Assembly (NCBI GenBank): GCA_018673255.1
Contig: JABHDC010000118.1
Coordinates: 1-64,000 of the forward strand
Direction: 5' to 3'
Length of the DNA stretch: 64,000 bases
From: Gemmatimonadota bacterium
Lineage (GTDB): Bacteria > Latescibacterota > UBA2968 > UBA8231
Positions 55,025 through 64,000 of this stretch are shown here, piece after piece; the first letter of the stretch is position 1, and every line of letters begins with the position of its first letter. The notes under the pieces are model-generated. The model did not search any database, was not told where the DNA came from, and saw nothing but the letters and a program-made list of their open reading frames with translations. Position numbers and translations under genes: made by a program.

Positions 55025-56155
55025 ATGTCGTTGAAGACCGAGCCGGTCCTGGATCCGGCCATCCATCACATCATCGTCAGGGCGGCGGACAGCGAACGCG
55101 TCCGGACAGATACGGCATCGATCCTGGAGCGAACCGATGGCACGCTGCTGATCGCCTATCACAGCTACTCCCCTGGCCCCGAGGGCGGGGGAGACTTCGG
55201 CGCCGCAAAGATCTATCTGGCCACGTCGCAGGACGGTGGGCGTCACTGGGGTAACGAACGCATGGTGGCTGACATCGTTGCGGGCGACCTGAATGTCATG
55301 ACCCCCTTCCTCTGTCAGGTAGAGGACGGGATTCTGCTGGGCTACGTGCGCAATCACACGCCCGGTGACACGACCATGCACCTGCATCGTTCATCGGATG
55401 GCGGTGAGACATTCGGTGACTCGGTGCCGATCTGGGAACATGCAGGTCAGTACCGAATCCAGGGTGGCGCATCGAGTCTGGTTCGACTCTCTTCTGGCCG
55501 TCTGTTGTTACCAGTCCAGAGTTGTGATGAGGTCTGGGTGCCGGATGAGAATCAGGCGATCAGCACCTACTACAGCGATGATGCCGGTCATACCTGGCGG
55601 GAATCCGTGAACCAGATCCGGTTGCCCCTGCGGGGTGCCATGGAACCATCGATTGCCCAACGGGCAGACGGGTCGCTGTTGATGAGCATCCGCACGCAAT
55701 TGGGCGCCGTCTTTCTGGCCAGTTCCGAGGATGGTGGTGCAACCTGGTCACGTGCCCGGACCAGTGGTCTGCGATCACCGGAGAGCTGCACCTGCCTGCG
55801 ACGGGTGCCTGGATCTGACGATCTGGTGCTGTTCTGGAACGATTCGGAATACATCCACGACCATCATCACGCGGGGATTCGCTCGCCTCTGAGTGCGGCC
55901 ATCTCCTCGGATGAAGGTCTGTCGTGGCAGAAGATTGGAGACATCGATGTCGGTGACTGCATGCTGACGAATCTCGGGTGCACCTTCTTGTCTTCGGGCG
56001 CAGCGATCGTCACCTATCTGAAGACGCCGGATCCCGAGATCGAAGGCGGTGTCTATCGGGGCACTCGCTCAACCAAAGAGGAACGGGACGCACAGTTCGA
56101 GATGGAACTCATGGCCGCCCTGATTCCGGCGGCCTGGTTCATGAAACCCGTCTGA
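55025..56155 (+). CDS. Sialidase-like BNR propeller with five Asp boxes
   Basis: 376 residues from ATG 55025 (a TTG at 55016 is possible). Five SxDxGxxW-type Asp boxes are visible: SQDGGRHW, SSDGGETF, SDDAGHTW, SEDGGATW and SSDEGLSW, spaced as in exo-alpha-sialidases. An RTDTASILERTDGTLLIAY start strand is typical of the BNR_2 group. No signal peptide. Whether it cleaves sialic acid or another sugar is unknown, because Arg-triad residues are not obvious. The methyltransferase gene begins 11 bases downstream. Confidence 0.82.
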   Translation: MSLKTEPVLDPAIHHIIVRAADSERVRTDTASILERTDGTLLIAYHSYSPGPEGGGDFGAAKIYLATSQDGGRHWGNERMVADIVAGDLNVMTPFLCQVEDGILLGYVRNHTPGDTTMHLHRSSDGGETFGDSVPIWEHAGQYRIQGGASSLVRLSSGRLLLPVQSCDEVWVPDENQAISTYYSDDAGHTWRESVNQIRLPLRGAMEPSIAQRADGSLLMSIRTQLGAVFLASSEDGGATWSRARTSGLRSPESCTCLRRVPGSDDLVLFWNDSEYIHDHHHAGIRSPLSAAISSDEGLSWQKIGDIDVGDCMLTNLGCTFLSSGAAIVTYLKTPDPEIEGGVYRGTRSTKEERDAQFEMELMAALIPAAWFMKPV

Positions 56156-56166
56156 GAACTGCCACC

Positions 56167-56892
56167 ATGAGCGAAAACTCGGAGGGCAGACCGGAGAGTA
56201 TCCGAGCATACGGACACGGCGCGTCCAGATACGACCACAACGTGAAGTGGTTTGACGTCTTTGCCCGGTTCGGGTTCAACATATCCGGTTGGCGGAATCA
56301 GGCTGTCGCCTCGTTGGGTCTCAGGTCCGGTGATACTGTCGTTGACGTAGGCTGCGGTACCGGTCTGAACTTCCCGCTCCTCCAGGACGCGATTGGTTCA
56401 GAGGGCAAGATCATCGGCGTCGATCAAAGTCAAACCATGCTGGACCAGGCGCGGCAAACAGTGGCAGTCAACGGATGGCAGAACGTGGAATTGATCTGCG
56501 CCGATGCCGCCGGATTCGAGTTTCCGCCACAAGTGGATGGAGTCCTATCGACTTACGTCCTGATACTGGTACCCGACTGCGGGCGTGTTGTTACCAATGC
56601 CTGCCAAGCCCTGAGGCCTGATGGACGGCTCAGCATCCTCGACATGGCCTGGCCACGGTACTGCCCACTCTGGTGGCGGCACGTTCTGTTTTTCTTGCGC
56701 TCGTATGGTGTGACGGCTGGAATCCTCCGTGCCTGCCCGTGGAAAGGCGTACAGGAATCCATGGCCAAGGGACTGGTAGATTTCTCGTGCCGGCAGCGAT
56801 GGTTTGGGTTCTTCTATCTCGCTGAAGGCCGCAAGGCGAGTGAGGTCGCGAATCAGCAAGAAGACCTCCCCATTGATACCTATCGGAGTTGA
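56167..56892 (+). CDS. Class I SAM-dependent methyltransferase
   Basis: 241 residues from ATG 56167. Motif I VVDVGCGTGLNF, an acidic GVDQSQTMLDQA second motif, and an LRPDGRLSILDMAWP motif IV/post-motif region mark a UbiE/Methyltransf_11-25 type enzyme. The C-terminal third is hydrophobic and aromatic (WWRHVLFFLRSYG), perhaps a lipid-binding helix. The acceptor is unknown. It is sandwiched between the propeller and the large glycosidase-like gene with gaps of 11 and 2 bases, so it belongs to their transcript. Confidence 0.87.
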   Translation: MSENSEGRPESIRAYGHGASRYDHNVKWFDVFARFGFNISGWRNQAVASLGLRSGDTVVDVGCGTGLNFPLLQDAIGSEGKIIGVDQSQTMLDQARQTVAVNGWQNVELICADAAGFEFPPQVDGVLSTYVLILVPDCGRVVTNACQALRPDGRLSILDMAWPRYCPLWWRHVLFFLRSYGVTAGILRACPWKGVQESMAKGLVDFSCRQRWFGFFYLAEGRKASEVANQQEDLPIDTYRS

Positions 56893-56894
56893 CC

Positions 56895-59081
56895 ATGAAT
56901 GAGACACCGGATGTGACGATCGAGAATCAGCAGATGAGACTGGTCGTTACCAGTGATGGCATCGCCAGGAGTCTCGTGTACAAGCCAACCGGTACGGAGT
57001 GTCTGATTCAGGGAAAAAGCGTCCCGTTCAGTACCATCACTGAGCCGCGTCCATATCAGAATGAGGTGAAACTGGCATACCCCAACCGGAGGACCACGTT
57101 CAAGTCCAATGCGGTCCGGATGGAGGGGGACAAGCTGGTGATCGGCTACGAACTGATTCCCTGGGAAGCCACGGTCAGTGTGAAGATCGCCGACGACTAC
57201 ATCGCCTTTACCCTGGAGGCTTTCACTCTGACCGAGGATTACGGCATCGTCATGACCGAGCCGCCGATATCCGAGATGTGGTTCCTGCGACTGCCTGTCC
57301 GCGAACTGGGTCACTGGGGCGACTGGTTGAATGTGATATGGGATGACGAGGTGGCGGTCAATGTGCTTGCAGCAGGTCCCTGTGCGAATGCCGACTCAGA
57401 AGAGGGCGAGGGCTATCGGATTCTGCAGGCGGGTTCTGATGAGCAGGTGAAACTCACCGGTGTCACTGCGGCGCTGATCACTTGTGCCAAGGATGAGTTG
57501 CTGGACAAGATCGACACGGTTGAACGGGACTATGGACTGCCCCACGGGGTGGCCAGCCGCAGGCACGATCTCTATACCGCATCCTATTACTGGGCTTCCA
57601 CCGTGACGCCGGCCAGCGTCGACGAGCACATCAAGTACGCCAGGATGGGTGGGTTCAGGCTCATGAATATTTACTATCCGGCGTTTCTCGACAGCAGAGG
57701 TTACAGGCTGATCGGGAACTATGATGTCTACAGGCGGGAGTATCCGAATGGCAAGGCGGACCTGAAAGCGATGCTGACCAAGATCAAGGAAGCAGGCATC
57801 ACGCCAGGCTGTCATTTCCTCCACAGCCACATCGGCAGGGACAGCAAATACGTCACGCCTGCCCCTGATCATCGACTGAATCTGCTGAAGATTTTCACCC
57901 TCGCCGAACCTCTCTCAGAGGCTGACACCACGATTCACGTTGAGCAGAATCCGATTCACTCAACGATGGCGGGGAACCGAAGAGTGCTGAAGATCGGGAC
58001 GGAGCTGATCTCGTATGAGGGGTACACCACGACGCCCCCCTATACGTTCCACGGCTGTGTGCGCGGCATTGACAGCACAACGGTGAATGCCCAACCGGTC
58101 GGCTACATGTTCGGATTGCTGGATGTGAGTGAATTCGGTGCCACGAGCGTGTATCTCGACCAGTATTCAGGCCTGCAGGACGAGGTGGCAGACGGGATTG
58201 CGGATCTCTGGGATGCGGGGTTCGAGTTCATCTATTTCGACGGGTCGGAAGGTGTCAATCCTCCGTTCTGGCATCACGTAGCCAATGCCCAGTACCGAGT
58301 GTTCAGCAAGCTGAAGCCTGAACCGATTCTCGCGGAGGGAGCAGCCAAGACTCACTTCAGCTGGCATATGCTGACAGGCGGGAATGCCTTCGATGTGTTC
58401 CCTCCCGAGAAGCTGAAGGAAGAGACGCTGCGGCATCCCTTCAGGGAAGCACCCAGGATGCGAGACAACTTCACCCGTCTGAATTTCGGGTGGCTCGGTT
58501 ACTGGCTTCCCAGCGAGGAGACGATCGGCACCCAGCCGGACCAGTTGGAGTTTGTCACCAGCAAGGCGGCCGCATGGGATTGCCCGGTTTCTATCCAGGC
58601 TGATCCGGCAAAGCTGGCGCAACATCCGAGATCCTCTGACAACTTCGAAGTCTTCAAGCGCTGGGAAGAGGTGAGGGCAAGGAAGTGGCTGAGTGATGAG
58701 CAGAAACAGATGCTTCGTGATGAAGAGCAGGAGTTCATCCTTCTGCTCGATGAAAGGAACGATCTCGAGCTGGTTCCCTACGATCGGATCATGGAGATTG
58801 CCGGTGGCAGCACGGGGGTGATCGCCTTCACCTTCGAGAGGAAGGATGCGCTGTATGCCGTGTATTGGCATATCTCAGCCGACGCGCAGCTGGAGCTCCC
58901 GTTGAAGCCGCAGGACTTCGTGGTGCTGGAGAGCATGGGTGTAGAAATCGAGGCAGCAGCGGGGAAGCAGGGGGATACAGCAATAGTACCGGTCGGCAAG
59001 CGTCGATATCTCAAATCGACGGGGCCGAATAAGGACAAGCTGACAACAGCATTCGGTGGTGCGCGAGTCCTGGATCTGTGA
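56895..59081 (+). CDS. Large glycosidase-like TIM-barrel protein of unknown family
   Basis: The start at 56895 lies six bases after CGGAG (728 residues). The N-terminal 220 residues form a beta-sandwich as in GH31/36-type enzymes. The barrel core begins near KYARMGGFRLMNIYYP. A YFDGSEG segment in a strand end could provide an acidic nucleophile. A small inserted beta region (about 340-390) interrupts the barrel, and a C-terminal beta domain follows. No signal peptide. It may be an alpha-glycosidase-like enzyme; the family is not certain. No paralogue elsewhere in the window. Confidence 0.65.
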   Translation: MNETPDVTIENQQMRLVVTSDGIARSLVYKPTGTECLIQGKSVPFSTITEPRPYQNEVKLAYPNRRTTFKSNAVRMEGDKLVIGYELIPWEATVSVKIADDYIAFTLEAFTLTEDYGIVMTEPPISEMWFLRLPVRELGHWGDWLNVIWDDEVAVNVLAAGPCANADSEEGEGYRILQAGSDEQVKLTGVTAALITCAKDELLDKIDTVERDYGLPHGVASRRHDLYTASYYWASTVTPASVDEHIKYARMGGFRLMNIYYPAFLDSRGYRLIGNYDVYRREYPNGKADLKAMLTKIKEAGITPGCHFLHSHIGRDSKYVTPAPDHRLNLLKIFTLAEPLSEADTTIHVEQNPIHSTMAGNRRVLKIGTELISYEGYTTTPPYTFHGCVRGIDSTTVNAQPVGYMFGLLDVSEFGATSVYLDQYSGLQDEVADGIADLWDAGFEFIYFDGSEGVNPPFWHHVANAQYRVFSKLKPEPILAEGAAKTHFSWHMLTGGNAFDVFPPEKLKEETLRHPFREAPRMRDNFTRLNFGWLGYWLPSEETIGTQPDQLEFVTSKAAAWDCPVSIQADPAKLAQHPRSSDNFEVFKRWEEVRARKWLSDEQKQMLRDEEQEFILLLDERNDLELVPYDRIMEIAGGSTGVIAFTFERKDALYAVYWHISADAQLELPLKPQDFVVLESMGVEIEAAAGKQGDTAIVPVGKRRYLKSTGPNKDKLTTAFGGARVLDL

Positions 59082-59193
59082 AGCACCAGACGCCCGTGGA
59101 GTAAGCGTGTCGGAAGACATCCGGCAGGCAGTGGATGGGGAGTGTGAGTCAGCCGCCGCAGCGGCCGGCCACCACAGGTAGGGAGAACGAGTT

Positions 59194-61392
59194 TTGGCGA
59201 CAATCATGAAGATGCACAACGGCACGCCTACGCCACATATCGACGGCAAACCGGTGTTCGCCGGATATCTCTGGACCCCCCGGCCCTCGGTCGAGGGATA
59301 CCCGGCAGCGGCAGCAACCGAACACTATGCCGCCGCCGGTATCCACCTGCACGCCTTTGATGTGGGGGTGGGGCATGAGTGGTGCGGGCCCGGCGAGGGA
59401 CGCGCCAGCGACTACGATTTCGACACCGTGGAACAGCGCTTTGGGCACATCATCGAGGCAGATCCAGAGGCGCGTTTTCATCTGCGGCTACAGCTGGAAC
59501 TGAGCCCCCGCGAGTTGTGGTGGCACAATCGCCATCCACAGGAGCGGGAGGTGGACTCAGGGGGTAACCCCACGACCCAGTCGCACGCCTCACCCGTTTG
59601 GCGGCAGCAGGCCAATGACTTCCTGACCCAGTTTGCCCAGCACCTCAAAGACATCGGCATGGCGGAGCGTGTTTTCGCCTACCAGACCGGAGCCGGACAC
59701 ACGGGAGAGTGGGTCAAGGGGCTCACCTCCATGCGCACTCCCTGTGGCGACTATTCGGCGCCGATGGCGCAACACTTCCGCCTCTGGCTCGAAGAGCACT
59801 ACGGCGACGAAGAGGCCCTGCGCGACGCCTGGCAGGACGGCAAGGTGCACTTCCGCGACGCCGCCGTGCCGGCACCCGAGGCCCAATGGGAGACGCAGCA
59901 CTGGAGTTTCCGCGATCCGCGCCGGGAGCAGCAGGTCATCGACTACTACCAGTGCTTCGCAGATCTGTGCGGTGATCTGGTGGTGGACTTCAATCGCACG
60001 ATCAAGGAGGTGACAGGGGACCTCTCCCTCACCGGCGCCTTCTACGGCTATGTCTTCGAACTGGCCTGGAATGCCGGGTTCTTCGGCGAGGGACCCGACA
60101 GCCCCTACTCGACCACCCAGCGCAGCGGCCACCTCGGCCTGGCCCGGGTCCTCGAGTCAGACGTTGTGGACTTCATCGTCAGTCCCTTCAGCTACGGCTT
60201 CCGCGGTCTCGGGGGACACGGCCCGGCCATGCCGCCCAGCGAATCGCCACGGCTGCACAATGTCATGTACATCTACGAAGACGACGCCCGCACGCACCTC
60301 GGGAAACCGCTGATCGGCTTCGGCCGGGCGCGGTCGCTGAACGACTCCGACGCCATCCTCAAGAGGAACTTCTCCGAGGTGGTGACGCGAGCTCAGGGTA
60401 TCTGGTGGTCGATGGGCGAAAGCCACATCGATCCGGTGGCCGAGCCGGCCTTCCGCCCCTTGCTCAAGCAGTTTCAAGACATCGGCACCTTTGCCCTGGA
60501 ACTGGACCGGGCGCCCGCGGCCGAGATCGCCGTGCTGGTGGACGACGAGAGCTACTACTACGAGTCCATCAACAACGACCTGGACGTGCCGCTCATCTTC
60601 CAGCAGCGTCTGTGGGGGCTTCCCCGTCTGGGCGCACCGGCCGACTACTACCTGCTCAATGATTTCCTGGACGGTAAGCTGCCGCCGTACAAACTCTACA
60701 TCATCCTCAATCCCTGGCACCTGGACGACAGCCGCAGGGCTGCCCTCGACCGGGAGTTGCACCATGACAACCGCGTCGCGCTGTGGATCTACGCCCCGGG
60801 ATATATCAAGGAGAAGCCCGATCTGTCCCACATGGAGGAACTGACCGGATTCCGCTTCGGCAAAGGCGAGCACATGTGGGGGCCCATGATCAACATCCTG
60901 GATTTCGAGCACCCCATCACCCAGGCGCTGCCGGAAGATTTCAGCTGGGGGACGAACTCACGCCTCGGACCGGTCTTCCACCTCGAAGATGAGGAGGCTC
61001 GGATCCTGGGCCAGGTTGTGTACTCACAGGGGCGTTGTCTGCCCGGGCTCGGAGTGAAGGAGTTTGATGGGTGGCGTTCGGTGTATGCGGCGGCGCCCAA
61101 TCTGCCGGCGCCGCTGCTGCGCGGCCTGGCTCGATACGCGGGGGTGCATCTGTACAGCGAGGCCGGCGATGTTCTCTATGCGGCGCCGCAACTCCTGGCG
61201 GCACACACCGTAGGCGGCGGCGCCCGGCAGTTCCAGTTGCCGACCCGTGCCGAAGTCGTGTACGACCTGTTTGCCGGCAAGGAGGTGGCTGCCGACTGCG
61301 ACGTGTTTGACGTCGACTTGCCCAAGGCCTCAACGACACTGTGGTACACGGGCGATCGGGCCTTGCTGGACAAGATCCCGGGCAACGCCTGA
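59194..61392 (+). CDS. GH42-like beta-galactosidase-type protein
   Basis: A TTG start at 59194 follows GGGAG at nine bases; the next ATG (59206) is 21 bases from that site. 732 residues. The layout suggests GH42: a GH-A barrel (about 20-400) with a QTGAGHTGEW segment near the acid/base position, then an alpha/beta domain (about 440-650; VLVDDESYYY, LYIILNPWHLDD) resembling the GH42 trimerisation/glutamine-amidotransferase-like domain, and a small C-terminal sheet. No signal peptide. A cytosolic galactosidase-like role is likely; catalytic Glu residues are proposed, not proven. Confidence 0.72.
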   Translation: MATIMKMHNGTPTPHIDGKPVFAGYLWTPRPSVEGYPAAAATEHYAAAGIHLHAFDVGVGHEWCGPGEGRASDYDFDTVEQRFGHIIEADPEARFHLRLQLELSPRELWWHNRHPQEREVDSGGNPTTQSHASPVWRQQANDFLTQFAQHLKDIGMAERVFAYQTGAGHTGEWVKGLTSMRTPCGDYSAPMAQHFRLWLEEHYGDEEALRDAWQDGKVHFRDAAVPAPEAQWETQHWSFRDPRREQQVIDYYQCFADLCGDLVVDFNRTIKEVTGDLSLTGAFYGYVFELAWNAGFFGEGPDSPYSTTQRSGHLGLARVLESDVVDFIVSPFSYGFRGLGGHGPAMPPSESPRLHNVMYIYEDDARTHLGKPLIGFGRARSLNDSDAILKRNFSEVVTRAQGIWWSMGESHIDPVAEPAFRPLLKQFQDIGTFALELDRAPAAEIAVLVDDESYYYESINNDLDVPLIFQQRLWGLPRLGAPADYYLLNDFLDGKLPPYKLYIILNPWHLDDSRRAALDRELHHDNRVALWIYAPGYIKEKPDLSHMEELTGFRFGKGEHMWGPMINILDFEHPITQALPEDFSWGTNSRLGPVFHLEDEEARILGQVVYSQGRCLPGLGVKEFDGWRSVYAAAPNLPAPLLRGLARYAGVHLYSEAGDVLYAAPQLLAAHTVGGGARQFQLPTRAEVVYDLFAGKEVAADCDVFDVDLPKASTTLWYTGDRALLDKIPGNA

Positions 61393-61521
61393 CGGCTGAG
61401 ATAGACGATCGCCGGTGACCGCCATGGCAGTGGCGGTGCCGGCGACGCGTCTCATGGGCCAGACTCACCATAGTGCCTCTTATACTGCCAATCCACACTC
61501 CCACAGCCATCGGAGTGCACC

Positions 61522-62700
61522 ATGGCCATCAACACCTTGTCCGCCTCCTCCAGAGTCCTGCACGAGCGCAACCTGCTCGCCCTGTCCTACATGAATCCGT
61601 CGCCGAGATACGGCGCTGATGGCAGCATCGACTATGCCAACTTCTTCAGCCGGTCGTGCGTGGCCCAGGGGTCCTACCATCGTCTGCGGCGTGGGGGAGT
61701 GGACGTTGCGGTGCTCGGGTTCGGACTCAACGACCCCGACCGTTATCCAGGCCGGGAGGGGGTGGCACGGATTGTTCAGGACCTGTCGGCCTTCCACCAT
61801 GCTGTGCGGGAGCACAGCAGCCTGGCCGGCATCGCCCGCTCCGCCGCCGACGTGCGAAAGCTCCGCCGCGCCGGCAAGATGGCCTTCGTCCTGGCGCTGA
61901 CTGGCGTCTACCTGGATGGTGCCCTTGAGATGCTCGACGGGTACGCCGAGCTGGGTGTCCGCATGGCCCATCCGCCCTTCGATACCCGAGCTGGTCGAAG
62001 CATCCTTGCCTGGAAGGGGACGAGGGGCCTGACGGCATTCGACCGACGGGTGCTGCAGCGGATGGAGCAGCTGGGCATGGCCATTGATCTGTCGCACGCC
62101 TCGGACCGCATGGTGGGCGAAACCCTGAAGATGACCTCCGGCCCGGTGCTGGTGTCCCACGGTATGTGCCGCGCCCTCAGCCCGACAAAGCGCAATCTGA
62201 CCGACAACCAGATCCGCGCCATTGCCGGTACGGGGGGCGTGATCGGTGTTCACTTCGCCGGCCAGCTCATCGATCCGGAGTACGGCCGCCGGCTCGATGC
62301 CTCGGGCTTCCGAGAGGAGCTCGCCAGGTGGGTGGAGGGGCTGAAGCGCAAGTACCCCGATCCTGCCGACTTCGCCCGTAAGCGCTACAACGTCCAGCGC
62401 TGGGAACGCTCTCGCGCCTACGCGCTGTATGAAAGCGTGGCGCCGCCGGATATCGGGCGAGTCGTCGATCACCTCGACCGCATCGTCGACATGGCGGGCA
62501 TCGACCACGTTTGTATCGGTAGTGACTATGACCTTGGCAACATGCCGAAGGCACTGAATCGGGCCGACAAGCTTCCCGCCCTTACCAAGGCCCTGCGGAA
62601 GCGTGGCTACTCACACAGCGACGTGCGCAAGATCAACGGGGCAAACTTCATGAGGGTATTCAGCGAAGTGACCACCGCATCTCTCGACCTCCGCCCATGA
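61522..62700 (+). CDS. Membrane dipeptidase-like (peptidase M19) protein with altered metal site
   Basis: 392 residues. The M19 barrel is recognisable by IDLSHAS (His192), VLVSHGMCRAL (His213), RNLTDNQIRAIAGTGGVIGVHF and a late CIGSDYD. However, the N-terminal DGHND-type HxD metal motif is absent (the region reads HERNLLALSYMN), and the bridging Glu position reads LALTGVYLDG with Thr127. It is therefore probably not a standard dizinc dipeptidase. It may bind one metal or act on something else. Its stop overlaps the sulfatase ATG by four bases (ATGA), so the two are coupled. Confidence 0.82.
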   Translation: MAINTLSASSRVLHERNLLALSYMNPSPRYGADGSIDYANFFSRSCVAQGSYHRLRRGGVDVAVLGFGLNDPDRYPGREGVARIVQDLSAFHHAVREHSSLAGIARSAADVRKLRRAGKMAFVLALTGVYLDGALEMLDGYAELGVRMAHPPFDTRAGRSILAWKGTRGLTAFDRRVLQRMEQLGMAIDLSHASDRMVGETLKMTSGPVLVSHGMCRALSPTKRNLTDNQIRAIAGTGGVIGVHFAGQLIDPEYGRRLDASGFREELARWVEGLKRKYPDPADFARKRYNVQRWERSRAYALYESVAPPDIGRVVDHLDRIVDMAGIDHVCIGSDYDLGNMPKALNRADKLPALTKALRKRGYSHSDVRKINGANFMRVFSEVTTASLDLRP

Positions 62701-64000
62701 ACATCCTGCTCATCACCAGCGACCAGCAGCGATGGGATGCTCTGGGTCGTCTCAATCCAGCGATCCGCACACCGAATCTGGACCGGCTGGCCGCTCGCGG
62801 GATCCTGTTCGATCGCGCCTATACGGTCAATCCCGTGTGCACCCCGACACGCTGCAGCATGCTGACGGGGCAGTATCCCTCACGTCATGGCTGTTTTCAC
62901 GTGGGCACCAGTCTGCCGGACGGTTATGGCCCGACGGTGGCGGACCGCTTCACCGACGCAGGCTACTCAACCGGTTTGCTGGGTAAGGCACACTTCAAGG
63001 CGTGCAAGGATCCGGCCAGTCTGGAATCGGCACCCCAGGTACACGATCTGGATTTTTTCGGTCGCTGGCAGGGACCCTATTTCGGCTTTGAACGGGCCGA
63101 ACTGGTGATCGGGCATACCAGTGAGCCCCACGCGGCGGGTATGCATTATGGTGCCTGGCTTCGCGCTCGTGGTGTCGATCTGCAGACACATTTCGACATC
63201 CATGATTACGATCACTTCGGGCCATGGTCACTGGGTGAAGAACATCACGGATCGGCCTGGGTTGCCGATCGCACGATGGCCGCCATCGATCGAGCCCAGG
63301 AGGCGGATAAACCCTTCTTCCTCTGGGCCAGCTTCCAGGATCCGCACAATCCCTATGTCACACCCGAACCGTGGGCCTCACTGCACGATGCTGCCCACAT
63401 GCCCGACCCGATCGAACCTGCCAGCAACGACGGCAAACCTGACTTCTACGAGAGTCTGGCGAGTGGTTGCTACTACGGAGATGATGAACAACTGCAGGAC
63501 AGAGCCTGGGGTGACGTCAAGATCCGGCCGACGCTGACAGACGAAGACATCCGGAAGCTGCGCGCCGTCTACTATGGCATGGTGAGTCTCATGGACCACC
63601 ATATCGGTCGGCTGCTGGATCGTCTCGAAGCGGATGGAACCATCGATGATACGCTGATCATCTTCTGCTCAGATCACGGCGACTATCTGGGTGATCACGG
63701 TCTGTGGGGCAAAGGGCTGCCGACATACGAGGCGATGCAGCGCGTGCCACTGATCGTGTCGCATCCCGCCTGCAGCAATCCCGGTCAGACGAGTCACGCC
63801 CTGCAGTCCCTGGTCGATATCGAAGCGACGTGCCTCGACGTGGCGGGTCTGAGTCCGTCGAGCCAGAGTCAGGGCATCTCCCAGAAAAGTGCTTGGATCG
63901 ACCCGGCCGCATCGATACGTGATCACTGTCGCGTTGAATTTCGACCGGCCCAGAGCCCATACAAGCAGCGCACTTTTGTCGAATCTCGTTTCAAACTGGT
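62697..64000 (+). CDS. Sulfatase (formylglycine type), C-terminus outside window
   Basis: At least 434 residues, running off the right edge. Metal ligands are in TSDQQRWD (Asp9, Gln10). The modification site CTPTR (Cys48-x-Pro50-x-Arg52) is intact, so Cys48 should become formylglycine. A late CSDHGDYLGDHGLWGKG gives further Asp/His ligands and the Lys. No signal peptide is seen, so it may work in the cytosol on imported sulfated oligosaccharides. An anaerobic or aerobic maturase is required but not encoded here. Coupled to the M19-like gene by ATGA. Confidence 0.94.
   Translation, partial: MNILLITSDQQRWDALGRLNPAIRTPNLDRLAARGILFDRAYTVNPVCTPTRCSMLTGQYPSRHGCFHVGTSLPDGYGPTVADRFTDAGYSTGLLGKAHFKACKDPASLESAPQVHDLDFFGRWQGPYFGFERAELVIGHTSEPHAAGMHYGAWLRARGVDLQTHFDIHDYDHFGPWSLGEEHHGSAWVADRTMAAIDRAQEADKPFFLWASFQDPHNPYVTPEPWASLHDAAHMPDPIEPASNDGKPDFYESLASGCYYGDDEQLQDRAWGDVKIRPTLTDEDIRKLRAVYYGMVSLMDHHIGRLLDRLEADGTIDDTLIIFCSDHGDYLGDHGLWGKGLPTYEAMQRVPLIVSHPACSNPGQTSHALQSLVDIEATCLDVAGLSPSSQSQGISQKSAWIDPAASIRDHCRVEFRPAQSPYKQRTFVESRFKL

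Noticed and set aside
54695..55387. 230-residue minus-strand frame
   Set aside because: It overlaps the start of the sialidase-like plus-strand gene and has no recognisable motif.
1..64000. Search for CRISPR arrays, integrases, transposases, defence islands and rRNA
   Set aside because: No regularly spaced direct repeats, no integrase or transposase motifs and no rRNA-like stretches were seen by reading. A computational repeat and rRNA search would be decisive.

Overview
This 64 kb window is a gene-dense, roughly 60% GC bacterial chromosome segment with about 48 recognisable protein genes. I saw no rRNA, convincing tRNA, CRISPR array, transposase, phage gene or plasmid function. The best taxonomic hint is the secreted GH16-type protein at 14095-15501, which ends in a FlgD-like/T9SS-type C-terminal sorting domain. 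Together with the density of phytanoyl-CoA dioxygenase (PhyH), Gfo/Idh/MocA, amidohydrolase, heparinase II/III, BNR-propeller and sulfatase genes, this resembles uncultured Latescibacterota/Poribacteria-like lineages of the FCB side of the tree. That placement is inference: no phylogenetic marker other than recQ is present.

Layout. (1) 1-5.8 kb, minus strand: a GT-C type membrane glycosyltransferase cut by the window edge, an SDR epimerase, an MDR dehydrogenase, a secreted LamG + purple-acid-phosphatase-like protein and a methyltransferase. (2) 6-19.3 kb: amidohydrolase, secreted glycosidase-like protein with a CBM-like tail, M14 peptidase, dihaem cytochrome c, rhodanese, enolase-superfamily enzyme, YbaK, secreted GH16, GH5-like, creatininase and Gfo/Idh. 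(3) 19.4-28.5 kb: heparinase II/III, amidohydrolase and Gfo/Idh on minus; an unusual FAD-oxidoreductase/BNR-propeller fusion coupled to an unknown protein on plus; then a tandem pair of nitrilase-superfamily amidases on minus. (4) 28.8-36.4 kb: a respiratory block unlike its surroundings and more GC-rich in sampled lines. It holds a broken outer-membrane porin gene, nrfH-nrfA (ammonia-forming nitrite reductase), an azurin, a giant fused CcsBA haem lyase and an Rrf2 regulator. A near-perfect inverted repeat lies between the porin and nrfH. (5) 36.5-49.6 kb: epimerase, a frameshifted PhyH, two toroid/heparinase-like lyases, a GH32/43-like propeller, Usp, a DHDPS-like aldolase, an alpha/beta hydrolase and recQ. 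(6) 49.6-54.7 kb: a four-gene minus operon (PhyH, BNR propeller, UroD-like, transglutaminase-like). (7) 55-64 kb, plus strand: sialidase-like propeller, methyltransferase, two large glycosidase-like proteins, an atypical M19 dipeptidase and a sulfatase cut by the window edge.

How it works together: most genes look like a dispersed catabolic programme for complex, probably uronate-containing and sulfated, glycans. Lyases, sulfatase and glycosidases would cut them, and oxidoreductases, epimerases, aldolase, hydrolases and dioxygenases would process the pieces. The nrf block is a separate anaerobic/nitrosative-stress module. NrfA carries the CX2CK active-site haem motif, and the nearby CcsBA is a candidate dedicated lyase for that haem, as NrfI is in Wolinella. 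The points most worth checking are this nrf-azurin-CcsBA-Rrf2 block and its operator, the FAD/BNR fusion with its coupled unknown partner, the two disrupted genes, and the M19 protein lacking canonical metal ligands.
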